64,000 nucleotides of DNA, taken from contig NZ_CP025066.1 of assembly GCF_002952775.1 (NCBI RefSeq), positions 1,798,001 to 1,862,000 of the forward strand, given 5' to 3'. The position numbers and the translations under genes were made by a program. This DNA comes from Halalkaliarchaeum desulfuricum. Lineage in GTDB: Archaea > Halobacteriota > Halobacteria > Halobacteriales > Haloferacaceae. Numbering within the stretch: position 1 is the first letter of the stretch; every line of letters begins with the position of its first letter. This document shows positions 24,017-32,903 of the stretch, piece by piece. Under the pieces are notes generated by a model, which saw only the letters and a program-made list of their open reading frames with translations, was not told where the DNA came from and made no database searches.

Positions 24017-24795
24017 CAGCAATTGTTCTCGATGAGTCCCGCAAACTTCGTCGGGGATCGATCATTCTGACAGGCGTGTTCGGGATGTTGACTGCGTTCC
24101 TGCTTGCGGTCTTCCCGGCCATGAAAGAGGAGGCAGAACTGATCGAGGAAGCGTATCCGGAGTACGTCCTCGTTATGCTGGGGTTCGAGGAGATGCACAC
24201 GATCGAGGGGTTCGCCGGCGGCTATATCTACCCGTTCGTCTGGATCCTGTTCGGCGGTGTCTACTTCGCGTACGTCGGGGGCGGCCTGATCGCCGGGGAC
24301 ATTCGCTCCCGGAAAATGGACCTCACGCTCGCGAATCCGGTGTCCCGTGAGTCGGTGCTGGCCCAGAAAGTCGCCGCCCTCTGGGTCCCCCTTCTCGCGT
24401 TAAATGCCGGCCTCCTGGCCGTGTTATTCCTCGGATCGCGACTGATCGGGGAGCCGCTCGGGTTTGTCGACATCGCCATCGTCCATTTGCTCAGCATCCC
24501 GTATCTGCTGGTGTGCGCCGGGATCGGGGTGGTCTTCTCGGTCGTTTTCGACCGGGTCGGGCGAGCACAGGTCTCCGCGCTTGGACTGGTTTTCATGCTC
24601 TGGCTGGTTGATGGGATATCGCTCATGGAACCGGACTACGAGTGGGTGGGCGACCTCACGCCGAGCCGATACTACGACCCGTCGGCGATCCTTCTCCACG
24701 AGGAGTACGCGTTCGTCGACGCCGCGATTCTCCTCGTGGCGTTTCTGGTCCTGATCGGGGTCGCCACGGCGATCTTCACGCGGAGGGACATCTAA
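24013..24795 (+). CDS. ABC-2 type transporter permease (first of a tandem pair)
   Basis: A 260-residue membrane protein with about six hydrophobic segments: IILTGVFGMLTAFLLAVFPA, YIYPFVWILFGGVYFAYVGG, LWVPLLALNAGLLAVLFLGS, IAIVHLLSIPYLLVCAGIGV, SALGLVFMLWLVDGISL and AAILLVAFLVLIGVATAIFT. GLIAGDIRSRKMDLTLANPV and SRESVLAQKV mark the ABC-2 loop. It ends in a short basic tail (TRRDI). It is strongly similar to the next permease, so the two are tandem duplicates and probably heterodimerise. Confidence 0.92.
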   Translation: MTAIVLDESRKLRRGSIILTGVFGMLTAFLLAVFPAMKEEAELIEEAYPEYVLVMLGFEEMHTIEGFAGGYIYPFVWILFGGVYFAYVGGGLIAGDIRSRKMDLTLANPVSRESVLAQKVAALWVPLLALNAGLLAVLFLGSRLIGEPLGFVDIAIVHLLSIPYLLVCAGIGVVFSVVFDRVGRAQVSALGLVFMLWLVDGISLMEPDYEWVGDLTPSRYYDPSAILLHEEYAFVDAAILLVAFLVLIGVATAIFTRRDI

Positions 24796-24834
24796 CGTGA
24801 TGGGAGCAGTTGGCGCGACGGGGGGATATCAGGG

Positions 24835-25620
24835 ATGACTGCTATTCTGCGCACCGAATCCAGGCGACTCCAGCGGAGTTCGATCGTCCTCCTCGTCGTG
24901 TTCGCCCTCCTGTCGGTATTGTACTTCTCAATGTTTCCCGAACTGGCTGGCGAGGAGGCCGAAGAGCTCTTCGAGGCGTTCCCGGATGCAATGTTCGACC
25001 TGTTCGGGATCGAAGCCATCCACACGATCGAAGGGTTCATCGCAGCGGAGGTGTACGCCTTCTTCTGGGTAATTCTGCTGGGGATCTACTTCGCGTACGT
25101 TGGTGCCGGCACGATCGCGGGGGACATCGAAGAGCGAAAGATGGACCTCACGCTTGCGAATCCGGTATCCCGGGAATCGGTGCTGGCCCAGAAAGTCGCC
25201 GCTTTCTGGGTACCCCTACTCATCTTGAACACCGGGGTTCCGCTTATCGTCTACGTGGGATCGCGCCTCATCGACGAGCCGATAAACGGCGTCGCGATCG
25301 CGATGGTCCATCTACTCAGCGTCCCGTACCTGTTGGTGTGTGCCGGGATCGGAATCCTGCTGTCGGTCGTCATCGAACGCAAGCGAACGGCGCAATCGAC
25401 GGCGCTCGGGCTGGTGTTCGTGCTGTGGTTGATCGAGGGTACCTCCAACCTGGACCCGGACTACGAGTGGATCGGTTATTTCACCCCGAGCCGGTATTAC
25501 GACCCGTCGGCGATCCTCGTCCACGAGGAGTACGCGTTCTTCGATGCTGCCGTCCTGCTCGCAGCGTTTCTCCTTTTGCTTTTCCTCGCGGCAGGGATCT
25601 TCGTCCGACGGGATATATAA
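24835..25620 (+). CDS. ABC-2 type transporter permease (second of a tandem pair)
   Basis: A 261-residue paralogue of the preceding permease. The two share RKMDLTLANPVSRESVLAQK, LLVCAGIG, DYEWIG/DYEWVG, PSRYYDPSAIL and the terminal RRDI. Differences cluster in the first extracellular loop (ELAGEEAEELFEAFPDAMFD). A 39-bp gap separates the genes. The DNA of the shared loop is still very similar, implying a fairly recent duplication. Substrate unknown. Confidence 0.92.
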   Translation: MTAILRTESRRLQRSSIVLLVVFALLSVLYFSMFPELAGEEAEELFEAFPDAMFDLFGIEAIHTIEGFIAAEVYAFFWVILLGIYFAYVGAGTIAGDIEERKMDLTLANPVSRESVLAQKVAAFWVPLLILNTGVPLIVYVGSRLIDEPINGVAIAMVHLLSVPYLLVCAGIGILLSVVIERKRTAQSTALGLVFVLWLIEGTSNLDPDYEWIGYFTPSRYYDPSAILVHEEYAFFDAAVLLAAFLLLLFLAAGIFVRRDI

Positions 25621-25664
25621 ATCATAACCGATCTGTTTTTGGAGTCACAACCCGATGCAAGCGC

Positions 25665-26264
25665 ATGCACGGGTTCAGCGACGAGGAGCGGGAACGGATC
25701 GAGGAGCGTCTCGTCGAGACCGGCCGGGAGCTACTCCGGGTGTATGGCCCGCACAAGACCAACGTAAAGGACATCACGGATCCGGTCGGGATCGCGAAGA
25801 GTTCCTTTTACCTCTTTTTCGACTCGAAAGCCGAACTGTACGTGGAGGTCGTCCAGCGGGAAAGCGACGAGTTTCTCGCGGACGTCGAGCACGAGTTGGA
25901 GGGGATCACCGATCCGCAGGTCGCTCTCGAACGGCTGTTTCGACTGTACGCGGAGTTCGCCGAGACGAACCCGTTGATCCAGTACCGCGAGGAGCTTCTC
26001 AACAGCATCTCTCCGGCTCTCCTCGAGGAACTGGGAACCGAACAGTTGGCCGACTACGAGCCGATCGTCGAATCCATCCAGGAGCGAAGCGACGGACGGT
26101 TTTCGGAGTACGAGCCGGCGACCGTCCTCGGCGTGATGGGAACGATCGGCTATCTCGCCGTGCACAGAGAGGAGCTCGACGCCTACCGGGAGGGGTACTA
26201 CGAGGAAGTCCGGGAACTCGCGATCGTCGCACTCGCGCGTGGATTGACTGCGCCGGAGGTGTGA
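25665..26264 (+). CDS. TetR/AcrR-family transcriptional regulator
   Basis: A 199-residue regulator. N-terminal DNA-binding domain in residues 8-55: RIEERLVETGRELLRVYGPH, KTNVKDITDPVGIAKSSFYL and FFDSKAELYVEVVQ. The remainder is an all-helical ligand domain (ALERLFRLYAEFAETNPLIQ, GVMGTIGYLAVHREELDAYR). ATG 25665 is the in-frame start; an ATG at 25655 is in another frame. It follows the twin permeases by 44 bp and most likely represses this exporter operon in response to an exported compound. Confidence 0.9.
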   Translation: MHGFSDEERERIEERLVETGRELLRVYGPHKTNVKDITDPVGIAKSSFYLFFDSKAELYVEVVQRESDEFLADVEHELEGITDPQVALERLFRLYAEFAETNPLIQYREELLNSISPALLEELGTEQLADYEPIVESIQERSDGRFSEYEPATVLGVMGTIGYLAVHREELDAYREGYYEEVRELAIVALARGLTAPEV

Positions 26265-26297
26265 TCGGTTCGATCTCCGTATTGCACCATACACCGA

Positions 26298-26358
26298 GAC
26301 GCTTTCTGCAGCACAGGCTCCTCGCTCCGCTCGTCGCAGTTGTGCTGCAGAAAGCGTC
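26298..26358. repeat. Perfect 18-bp inverted repeat beside tRNA-Arg
   Basis: GACGCTTTCTGCAGCACA (26298-26315) is complementary to TGTGCTGCAGAAAGCGTC (26341-26358), with a 25-nt loop. The right arm runs directly into a partial copy of the tRNA-Arg 3' end. Confidence 0.95.
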
Positions 26359-26408
26359 CGGACGGAGTCCCACGCGAACGAAGTGAGCGTGGGGCACGTC
26401 CGGACGTG
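26355..26408. repeat. Partial tRNA-Arg 3'-end copy and palindromes
   Basis: CGTCCGGACGGAG (26355-26367) repeats the tRNA segment 26438-26450. CACGTCCGGACGTG (26395-26408) is a perfect 14-bp palindrome with the same core. CGAACGAAGTGAG occurs twice (26375-26387 and 26416-26428). Confidence 0.9.
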
Positions 26409-26437
26409 AACGTAACGAACGAAGTGAGTGAAGTGAA

Positions 26438-26510
26438 CGTCCGGACGGAGATTTGAACTCCGGTCCCTGGCTCCGCAAGCCAAGAGGATAGTCCACTACC
26501 CTACCCGGAC
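26438..26510 (-). tRNA. tRNA-Arg (anticodon GCG)
   Basis: A 73-nt tRNA read on the minus strand. The acceptor stem GTCCGGG pairs with TCCGGAC (last pair G-T), followed by discriminator G. The anticodon stem TTGGC/GCCAG encloses TTGCGGA with anticodon GCG. The T arm is CGGAGTTCAAATCTCCG. The CCA is not encoded. Flanking DNA on its 3' side carries repeats of its own end. Confidence 0.95.
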
Positions 26511-26640
26511 TCACCCGTACCTATCCGTGGTCGACTTAAGACGGTTACGGTCCGGGACGTGGCCGGAATAGTGCCGTCGAACGTCCGAAAGAGTCGACAT
26601 CCCACCGATGACGGCAGCCGTTGTTTGAGTCTTGCAAGCG

Positions 26641-26648
26641 ATTATACC
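26641..26648 (+). promoter_or_regulatory. TATA box of the lipoprotein gene
   Basis: ATTATACC is centred about 27 bp before ATG 26672, consistent with a leaderless transcript. Confidence 0.5.
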
Positions 26649-26671
26649 GTTCGACCTCTTAAAAATCAACC

Positions 26672-27181
26672 ATGAGACGTCGATCCCTCCTGATTTCCCT
26701 CGGTGCCGCCACAACCGTCGGTCTCGCGGGCTGTCTCGGTGATGGTCCGCCGACGGACGGCACCCCCGGAAACGGTGGCGACTCCGACGACAACGACGGC
26801 GCGCCGGACGGCGATCCGGTACTGACCGCGGCCACGCTGTCGGAGGCCGCCTGCGAGGAACCGGAGACTGCGACCGTCACCGTCGACGAGGATGCCCTGG
26901 AAGTCCACGTCGACGGCTGTATCGTCGGCAACACCGGCTGTCACGTCCCGGTCCTCGTCGAGCCGACATTCGAGGACGAACCACAGCGCGTGGCGGGAGA
27001 CCTGCTTCGAGTGCGGATCGCGACCGTCGACGACTCCGACCCGGACGAGATGTGCACGCAGGTACTGACGGACCTCGGATACGAGGCGACGTTCGTCTTC
27101 GAGGAGGCCCTGCCGACGTCCGTGGAAGTCGTCCACGAAACCCACGACGGTGACCGGACCGTAGCGACGACCGATCGGTAA
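26672..27181 (+). CDS. Putative Tat-exported lipoprotein
   Basis: A 169-residue haloarchaeal lipoprotein. Seen: MRRRSLLISLGAATTVGLAG with an arginine cluster and a lipobox ending at Cys (GLAGC, residue 21), a disordered Asp/Gly-rich linker (GNGGDSDDNDGAPDGD), and a compact domain with three further cysteines (EAACEE, DGCIVGNTGCH, DEMCTQ) that may form disulfides outside the cell. The domain alternates beta-strand-like segments (VTVDEDALEVHVDGCI, ATFVFEEALPTSVEVVHE). No family was recognised. It stands alone between tRNA-Arg and rpa. Confidence 0.75.
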   Translation: MRRRSLLISLGAATTVGLAGCLGDGPPTDGTPGNGGDSDDNDGAPDGDPVLTAATLSEAACEEPETATVTVDEDALEVHVDGCIVGNTGCHVPVLVEPTFEDEPQRVAGDLLRVRIATVDDSDPDEMCTQVLTDLGYEATFVFEEALPTSVEVVHETHDGDRTVATTDR

Positions 27182-27319
27182 TTAGGCGGGGTCGATCGGG
27201 GACGCTGTGATCTTCTGACGCGAGGGTTCAAAAGGGATCGGGAGCCATCCCGTCTCGATGCGACGAACGAGTTCGACGAAACCACGAGACTGCGGCGCTC
27301 CGACATCCCAACGGCAACG

Positions 27320-27326
27320 CTTAAGC
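27320..27326 (+). promoter_or_regulatory. TATA-like element of the rpa gene
   Basis: CTTAAGC in GC-rich DNA lies about 32 bp before ATG 27356. It is a weak match at slightly long spacing. Confidence 0.4.
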
Positions 27327-27355
27327 GGCGCCTCTTCCTGCCTGTGTGTACGACT

Positions 27356-28831
27356 ATGGGTGTGATCGAGGACGTCTACGAGGATCTGGAAACGGACGTC
27401 CCGCTCGAGGAGTTCCGGGCCGCCGTCGAGGAGAAAGTCGAGCAGATGGGCGGGCTCGCCGACGAGGAGACGGCGGCGATGCTGATCGCGCACGACCTCC
27501 GCGACGAGGAGGTAAGCGGCATCGCCGACATCGAGCCGGGGATGGACGAGGTGAAGTTCCTCGGCAAGGTCGTCTCGATCGGCGACGTCCGGACGTTCGA
27601 GCGGGACGGGGAGGACGAACCCGACGGCCGCGTCTGCAACGTCGAGGTCGCCGACGAGACGGGGCGGATCCGAATCTCGCTTTGGGACGAGGCCGCCGGC
27701 GCGGCCGAAGACCAGCTCGAGGTCGGGCAGGTGCTCCGGATCGCCGGCCGGCCGACAGACGGCTACGACGGGGTCGAAGTGAGCGTCGACAAGGTCGAGC
27801 CCGACGAGGACGCCGAAGTCGACGTCGAGGTGCTCGACACCTACCGCGTCGAGGATCTCGCTTTGGGGCGGTCTGACGTCGACCTCGTCGGCACGGTACT
27901 CGATACGGACTCGGTCCGGACGTTCGACCGGGACGACGGCTCGGAGGGGAAAGTCGCCAACATCACGCTGGGCGACGAGACCGGCCGCGTGCGGGTGACA
28001 CTGTGGGACGAGCAGGCCGACCTGGCCGACGAGTTCGACCCCGGCGAGACCGTCGAGGTGGTCGACGGCTACGTCCGGGAGCGCGACGGCGACCTCGAAC
28101 TCCACGTCGGCTCCAGAGGCGACGTCGAACGCGTCGACGAGGACGTCGAGTACGTCCCCGAGACCACAGACATCGCCGACCTCGAGATCGACCAGACGGC
28201 GGACATCGCCGGCGGCGTCGTCGAGACGGATCCCAAACGGACGTTCGACCGGGACGACGGTTCACAGGGGCAGGTCCGAAACGTCCGGATCAAAGACGAG
28301 ACCGGCGAGATCCGGGTCGCGCTGTGGGGCGAGAAGGCCGACGCCGACGTCGAGCTCGCGGACCACCTCCTGGTGACCGACGCGGAGATCCAGGACGGCT
28401 GGCAGGACGACCTCGAGGCGTCCGCCAACTGGCGCTCGACCGTGACCGTCCTGGACGAGGAGGCCGCCGCCGGGGACGCGACCGCCGGCGGCTCCCCCGC
28501 TGGCGAGGCGAAGGCCGCCGCCGGTGACGCTCCCAGTTCGGGTGGCGGGCTCTCGGCGTTCGCGGACGGGGACGCCACGAGTGAAGGGACCACGAGCGGG
28601 GACGCCACGAGCGAGGGGACCACGGACGATGAGACCGGCGAGGCCGCCGTCGAGACCACCGAGACCGTCGAGTTCACGGGTACCGTCGTCCAGGCGGGGA
28701 ACCCGGTCGTCCTCGACGACGGCCGAACGACCCGGAACGTCGAAACGGACGAGACTCTCCGACTCGGCGAGGAAGTGACGGTTCGCGGCGAGGAGCGGAA
28801 CGGGAAGATCGACGCCGACGACGTGTTCTAA
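27356..28831 (+). CDS. Single-stranded DNA-binding protein RPA (three OB folds)
   Basis: A 491-residue replication protein A large subunit. After an N-terminal helical part (VIEDVYEDLETDVPLEEFRA), three OB folds are visible from the repeated core: VSIGDVRTFER...VADETGRIRISLWDEAA (about 68-110), TVLDTDSVRTFDR...LGDETGRVRVTLWDEQA (about 180-215) and VVETDPKRTFDR...IKDETGEIRVALWGEKA (about 283-320). A Gly/Ala/Ser/Thr-rich linker with short repeats (DATSEGTTSGDATSEGTT) leads to a C-terminal OB-like end VEFTGTVVQAGNPVVLDD. The usual RPA zinc finger is not present. It acts in replication and repair by coating ssDNA. Confidence 0.93.
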   Translation: MGVIEDVYEDLETDVPLEEFRAAVEEKVEQMGGLADEETAAMLIAHDLRDEEVSGIADIEPGMDEVKFLGKVVSIGDVRTFERDGEDEPDGRVCNVEVADETGRIRISLWDEAAGAAEDQLEVGQVLRIAGRPTDGYDGVEVSVDKVEPDEDAEVDVEVLDTYRVEDLALGRSDVDLVGTVLDTDSVRTFDRDDGSEGKVANITLGDETGRVRVTLWDEQADLADEFDPGETVEVVDGYVRERDGDLELHVGSRGDVERVDEDVEYVPETTDIADLEIDQTADIAGGVVETDPKRTFDRDDGSQGQVRNVRIKDETGEIRVALWGEKADADVELADHLLVTDAEIQDGWQDDLEASANWRSTVTVLDEEAAAGDATAGGSPAGEAKAAAGDAPSSGGGLSAFADGDATSEGTTSGDATSEGTTDDETGEAAVETTETVEFTGTVVQAGNPVVLDDGRTTRNVETDETLRLGEEVTVRGEERNGKIDADDVF

Positions 28832-28851
28832 AGCCGGCTTACGCTCGCCTC

Positions 28852-28888
28852 ACAGGTTCGTTTCGAACCTGTCACTCTCACCGGTGAG
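28852..28888. repeat. Two adjacent perfect palindromes between rpa and the histone gene
   Basis: ACAGGTTCG and CGAACCTGT (28852-28860, 28864-28872) form a 9-bp stem with a 3-nt loop. CTCACCGGTGAG (28877-28888) is a perfect 12-bp palindrome. They lie 20 bp after the rpa stop and 66 bp before the histone start. They may serve as an rpa terminator or as a regulator site. Confidence 0.85.
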
Positions 28889-28923
28889 GACGCCATATCC
28901 TGCAGACTTCGGCAACGGAAAGG

Positions 28924-28930
28924 ATTATAC
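28924..28930 (+). promoter_or_regulatory. TATA box of the histone gene
   Basis: ATTATAC is centred 27 bp before the histone ATG at 28954. Confidence 0.6.
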
Positions 28931-28953
28931 GCAGCACGAACGCGTTTTGGTGT

Positions 28954-29384
28954 ATGAGTGTCGAGTTGCCGTTCGCTCCCGTGGACACGGTCATCCGGCG
29001 CAACGCCGGCGACCTCCGCGTGAGCGCCGGCGCGGCCGAGGAACTGGCCCGCCGGATCCAGGACCACGGGGCCGCCCTCGCCGTCGACGCCGCCGAGGAG
29101 GCGACCGCAGACGGTCGCAAGACGTTGATGGCGTCGGACTTCGGCGTCGAACAGGTGATCGAGCGCGAGGACCTCACCCTCCCGATCGCTCCCGTGGACC
29201 GGATCGCTCGACTCCGGATCGACGACTCCTACCGGGTGTCGATGGACGCGCGGATCGCGCTGGCCGACATCCTCGAGGACTACGCCGACAACGTCGCCGC
29301 CGCCGCCGCCACGCTCGCCCGCCACGCCGACAGACGAACGGTTCAAGCGGAAGACATCCGGACGTACTTCTCGCTTTTCGAGTG

Positions 29385-29385
<1 letters not shown>
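28954..29385 (+). CDS. hstA: Archaeal doublet histone
   Basis: A 143-residue protein with two histone folds in one chain, the haloarchaeal arrangement. Fold 1: LPFAPVDTVIRRNAGDLRVS, AAEELARRIQDHGAALAVDA and DGRKTLMASDFGVEQVI. Fold 2: LPIAPVDRIARLRIDDSYRV, ARIALADILEDYADNVAAAA and ADRRTVQAEDIRTYFSLFE. The two halves pair within one molecule like a histone dimer. It is acidic, so its role may be closer to regulation than to compaction. The stop overlaps the start of a deacetylase gene by one base (TGATG). Confidence 0.96.
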
Positions 29386-30386
<1,001 letters not shown>

Positions 30387-30405
30387 CCCACTCCGAGGTC
30401 CCCCG

Positions 30406-31287
30406 TCACCGACAGAACTCGTCGACGTCGCGTGCGGGATAGCCGACGACGACGTCGGCGCCGGCCGCCCGGAGCGCACCGACCCGATCGCTGACCGTCT
30501 CGGGATCGCCGACGAGTGCGTAGTCCCGCACCGCGGCCGACAGCACCTCGCGTGCCCGGCCCGTCGCCGACGAGTCCGTCGACGCGCCGTCGGGAAGCGC
30601 CCGGGAGACGGGTTTCCGTCGGGCGGCGTACGCCCCGACGGCGTCGAGGACCTCGTCCTCGTGGTCGGTCAGCACGGTCGGCGCGTACACCGCGATTTCA
30701 CCGTCGAACCCCGCCGCATGGAGCGCCCGGATGTCGCGCTCGGTCGACTCCGAGAGCAGTTCGTACTGGGTCCCGCCGGCGGCGAGCGCGAGCCGTTCGA
30801 CGCCCTCCGTGCCGATCCACGCGTCGGGGGCTTCCGTTTTCGCCGCGTCGAACCGCGGCGCGACGGCGCGACGTGTCTCCTCCTCGGAGAGGTACGCGGG
30901 ATGTCCGGCCACGATCACGCGTCCGACGCCGGACGGGAGCGCAGCGATCCGGCTGTTGTCGCCCAGCGGGTCGTACCCGTCGGCGCGCACTGGGGTCGTG
31001 ACTCTCACGTCCTTTTCTTTTGCGAGCGCCGACAGTGCCGACAGCTCCGGCGCCTCCCCGAGACCCTCGTAGTCGATCATCACCTGCCCCAGCGGAACGT
31101 CCAACCCGCGGCGGACGTCACATTCGGTCGGTTTGAGGGCTACGGCGTCGAGATCCGCGCGGACGACAGCCGGAGCCGTCGACTGTCCCGTGGCGGACGT
31201 CCCGCCGGAGCCGGTCGTGGCAGCGCCGCCGTCTGGAACGGCGCTGTCGTCTGTCGCCTTCTCGCGGCGGCGCTTTTCGTCACTCAT
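30406..31287 (-). CDS. Conserved haloarchaeal protein with luciferase-like C-terminal motif
   Basis: A 293-residue protein. The first 45 residues are low complexity and charged (MSDEKRRREKATDD onward). The rest alternates strand and helix like a TIM barrel (VIDYEGLGEAP, VTTPVRADGYDPLGDNSRI, RVIVAGHPAYLSEEETRRAV, AAGFDGEIAVYAP). Near the end, ALVGDPETVSDRVGALRAAG and ADVVVGYPA resemble the closing motif of F420-dependent luciferase-like monooxygenases. No catalytic residues were identified. ATG 31287 is preferred over an upstream start at 31359. It converges with the deacetylase gene. Confidence 0.68.
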   Translation of the reverse strand: MSDEKRRREKATDDSAVPDGGAATTGSGGTSATGQSTAPAVVRADLDAVALKPTECDVRRGLDVPLGQVMIDYEGLGEAPELSALSALAKEKDVRVTTPVRADGYDPLGDNSRIAALPSGVGRVIVAGHPAYLSEEETRRAVAPRFDAAKTEAPDAWIGTEGVERLALAAGGTQYELLSESTERDIRALHAAGFDGEIAVYAPTVLTDHEDEVLDAVGAYAARRKPVSRALPDGASTDSSATGRAREVLSAAVRDYALVGDPETVSDRVGALRAAGADVVVGYPARDVDEFCR

Positions 31288-31524
31288 GTGAAATTCCCTC
31301 CTGTAGTCGCCTTCTCCGATGTCGGCTGCCGCTTGCAGCCCGACGAACGCACGATACACTGATCGAGAAAAGTTCGGTTCTACCGTCGCGGAACGCGATC
31401 AATCGCCTGTGAGGCCATGTACACCTGCATTTGGAATGGTTCCGGATAAACGTGTCGGGGGAGACAGTATTGGCCGCACCGCGGTCGTCGGCTGTCGTTC
31501 GCCGACCAGTTCGGCCGACCGGGG

Positions 31525-31532
31525 TTTATATA
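31525..31532 (+). promoter_or_regulatory. TATA box fixing the GTG start of the DUF389 gene
   Basis: TTTATATA is centred 27 bp before GTG 31556, which selects that codon as a leaderless start over upstream ORF starts. Confidence 0.65.
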
Positions 31533-31555
31533 GGAAGGCGGCCGAATCCGGTGGT

Positions 31556-32848
31556 GTGCGACTCGTCCAGATCACGATTCCATCGGGCAAACAGCAGGCG
31601 GTGCTCGATACGCTCGAGGAGGAAGGAATCGACTACGTGTTGACCGACGAGACGAGCAGTCGGGAAGCCACTTCGGTCGTTACGTTCCCGGTGCCGAAGT
31701 CGGCGGTCGAACACGTCCTCGAACAGCTTCGCGAGGTCGGAATCGACGAGTCGACGTACACGGTCATCGTCAGCGCCGAAACGGTCATCTCCCGGCACTT
31801 CGACGAACTCTCCGAGAAATACGCCGAAGAGGAGGACCACAGCGAAGAGCTGATCTCCCGGGAGGAACTCACGACCAAGGCCGAAGAGCTGGCGCGTTCG
31901 ACCCCGACGTACGTGATCATGACGGTCGTTTCGGCGGTGATCGCGACGGCGGGGCTGCTGCTCGACTCCCCGGCGACGGTCGTAGGATCGATGGTGATCG
32001 CCCCCCTGATCGGGCCGGCGATGTCCGCCAGCATCGGCACAGTCGTCGACGACCAGGAACTGTTCCGCCAGGGCGTTCGCATGCAAGCGCTTGGGATCGG
32101 CCTTTCGATCGGCGCGAGCGCGCTGTTCGCCAGTTTTCTCCGGGCGACCAACCTGGTCCCGCCGGGGATCGATCTGCTCGAACTCTCGGAGGTCGCAGAG
32201 CGGGTCGCCCCGAACGTGCTCGCGCTGGCAGTCGCACTGGGAGCCGGCGTCGCCGGGATCCTGTCGCTGACGACCGGCGTCTCCTCTGCGCTGGTGGGCG
32301 TGATGATCGCTGTCGCGCTCATCCCGCCTGCCGCAACCGCCGGGCTGGGGATCGCCTACATGGACCCGTCACTCGCGTTCGGTTCCACGATCCTGGTGTT
32401 CGTGAACGTGCTGTCGATCAACTTCGCCGCCCTGCTCGTGCTGTGGTATGAAGGGTACCGCCCGAAAAGCTGGTTCCGGGAGGAACAGGCCCGCTCGGCG
32501 ATGCTCAAACGGGCTGCAATGCTCGCCGTGGCGATCGCCGTCCTATCAATGTTCCTCGGCGGTGTCACCTACGACGGCTACGTCGCAGCCACGACCGAAC
32601 AGGAGATCCGGGACGGGGTTGCAGACGAACTCGCCGCAGTCGACGACTCCCTGTCGCTCGTGGAGCTCGACATCCGACGGACCGGGACGATTCCGCCACA
32701 AACGACCGAACGTGTCGTGGTCACGGTCGGCTATCCGCCCGGCGATCCTCCCGATCCGCTGGCCGAACGGCTCGATGCCCGCATCGAGGCGGTGACAGGT
32801 ACTGACGTCACCGTCGAGGTGCGGTATGTCCTGCGAGAAACGACCTGA
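31556..32848 (+). CDS. DUF389 (TIGR00341-type) membrane protein
   Basis: A 430-residue membrane protein. The N-terminal soluble part (VRLVQITIPSGKQQAVLDTL, DYVLTDETSSREATSVVTFP) is a ferredoxin-like fold that may bind a ligand. The membrane part starts near residue 120 with TPTYVIMTVVSAVIATAGLL, LDSPATVVGSMVIAPLIGPA, LGIGLSIGASALFASFLRAT, VLALAVALGAGVAGILSLTT, VGVMIAVALIPPAATAGLGI and STILVFVNVLSINFAALLVL. The C-terminal soluble domain ends VTVEVRYVLRETT. Transport substrate unknown for the family. GTG 31556 follows a TATA box at leaderless spacing. Confidence 0.9.
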   Translation: MRLVQITIPSGKQQAVLDTLEEEGIDYVLTDETSSREATSVVTFPVPKSAVEHVLEQLREVGIDESTYTVIVSAETVISRHFDELSEKYAEEEDHSEELISREELTTKAEELARSTPTYVIMTVVSAVIATAGLLLDSPATVVGSMVIAPLIGPAMSASIGTVVDDQELFRQGVRMQALGIGLSIGASALFASFLRATNLVPPGIDLLELSEVAERVAPNVLALAVALGAGVAGILSLTTGVSSALVGVMIAVALIPPAATAGLGIAYMDPSLAFGSTILVFVNVLSINFAALLVLWYEGYRPKSWFREEQARSAMLKRAAMLAVAIAVLSMFLGGVTYDGYVAATTEQEIRDGVADELAAVDDSLSLVELDIRRTGTIPPQTTERVVVTVGYPPGDPPDPLAERLDARIEAVTGTDVTVEVRYVLRETT

Positions 32849-32903
32849 CAGTCTGACTGTGGGCTTCGGCCGTCGAGGTGAACGGTACTCCTGATGCCGC
32901 GTG

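Noticed and set aside
24810-25664. N-terminal extension of the TetR frame over the second permease
   Set aside because: The extension is Arg-rich out-of-frame reading of the permease; the TetR domain starts at ATG 25665.
28884-29384. Long N-terminal extension of the deacetylase across the histone gene
   Set aside because: It is an out-of-frame reading of the histone coding sequence; ATG 29385 begins the deacetylase family N terminus.
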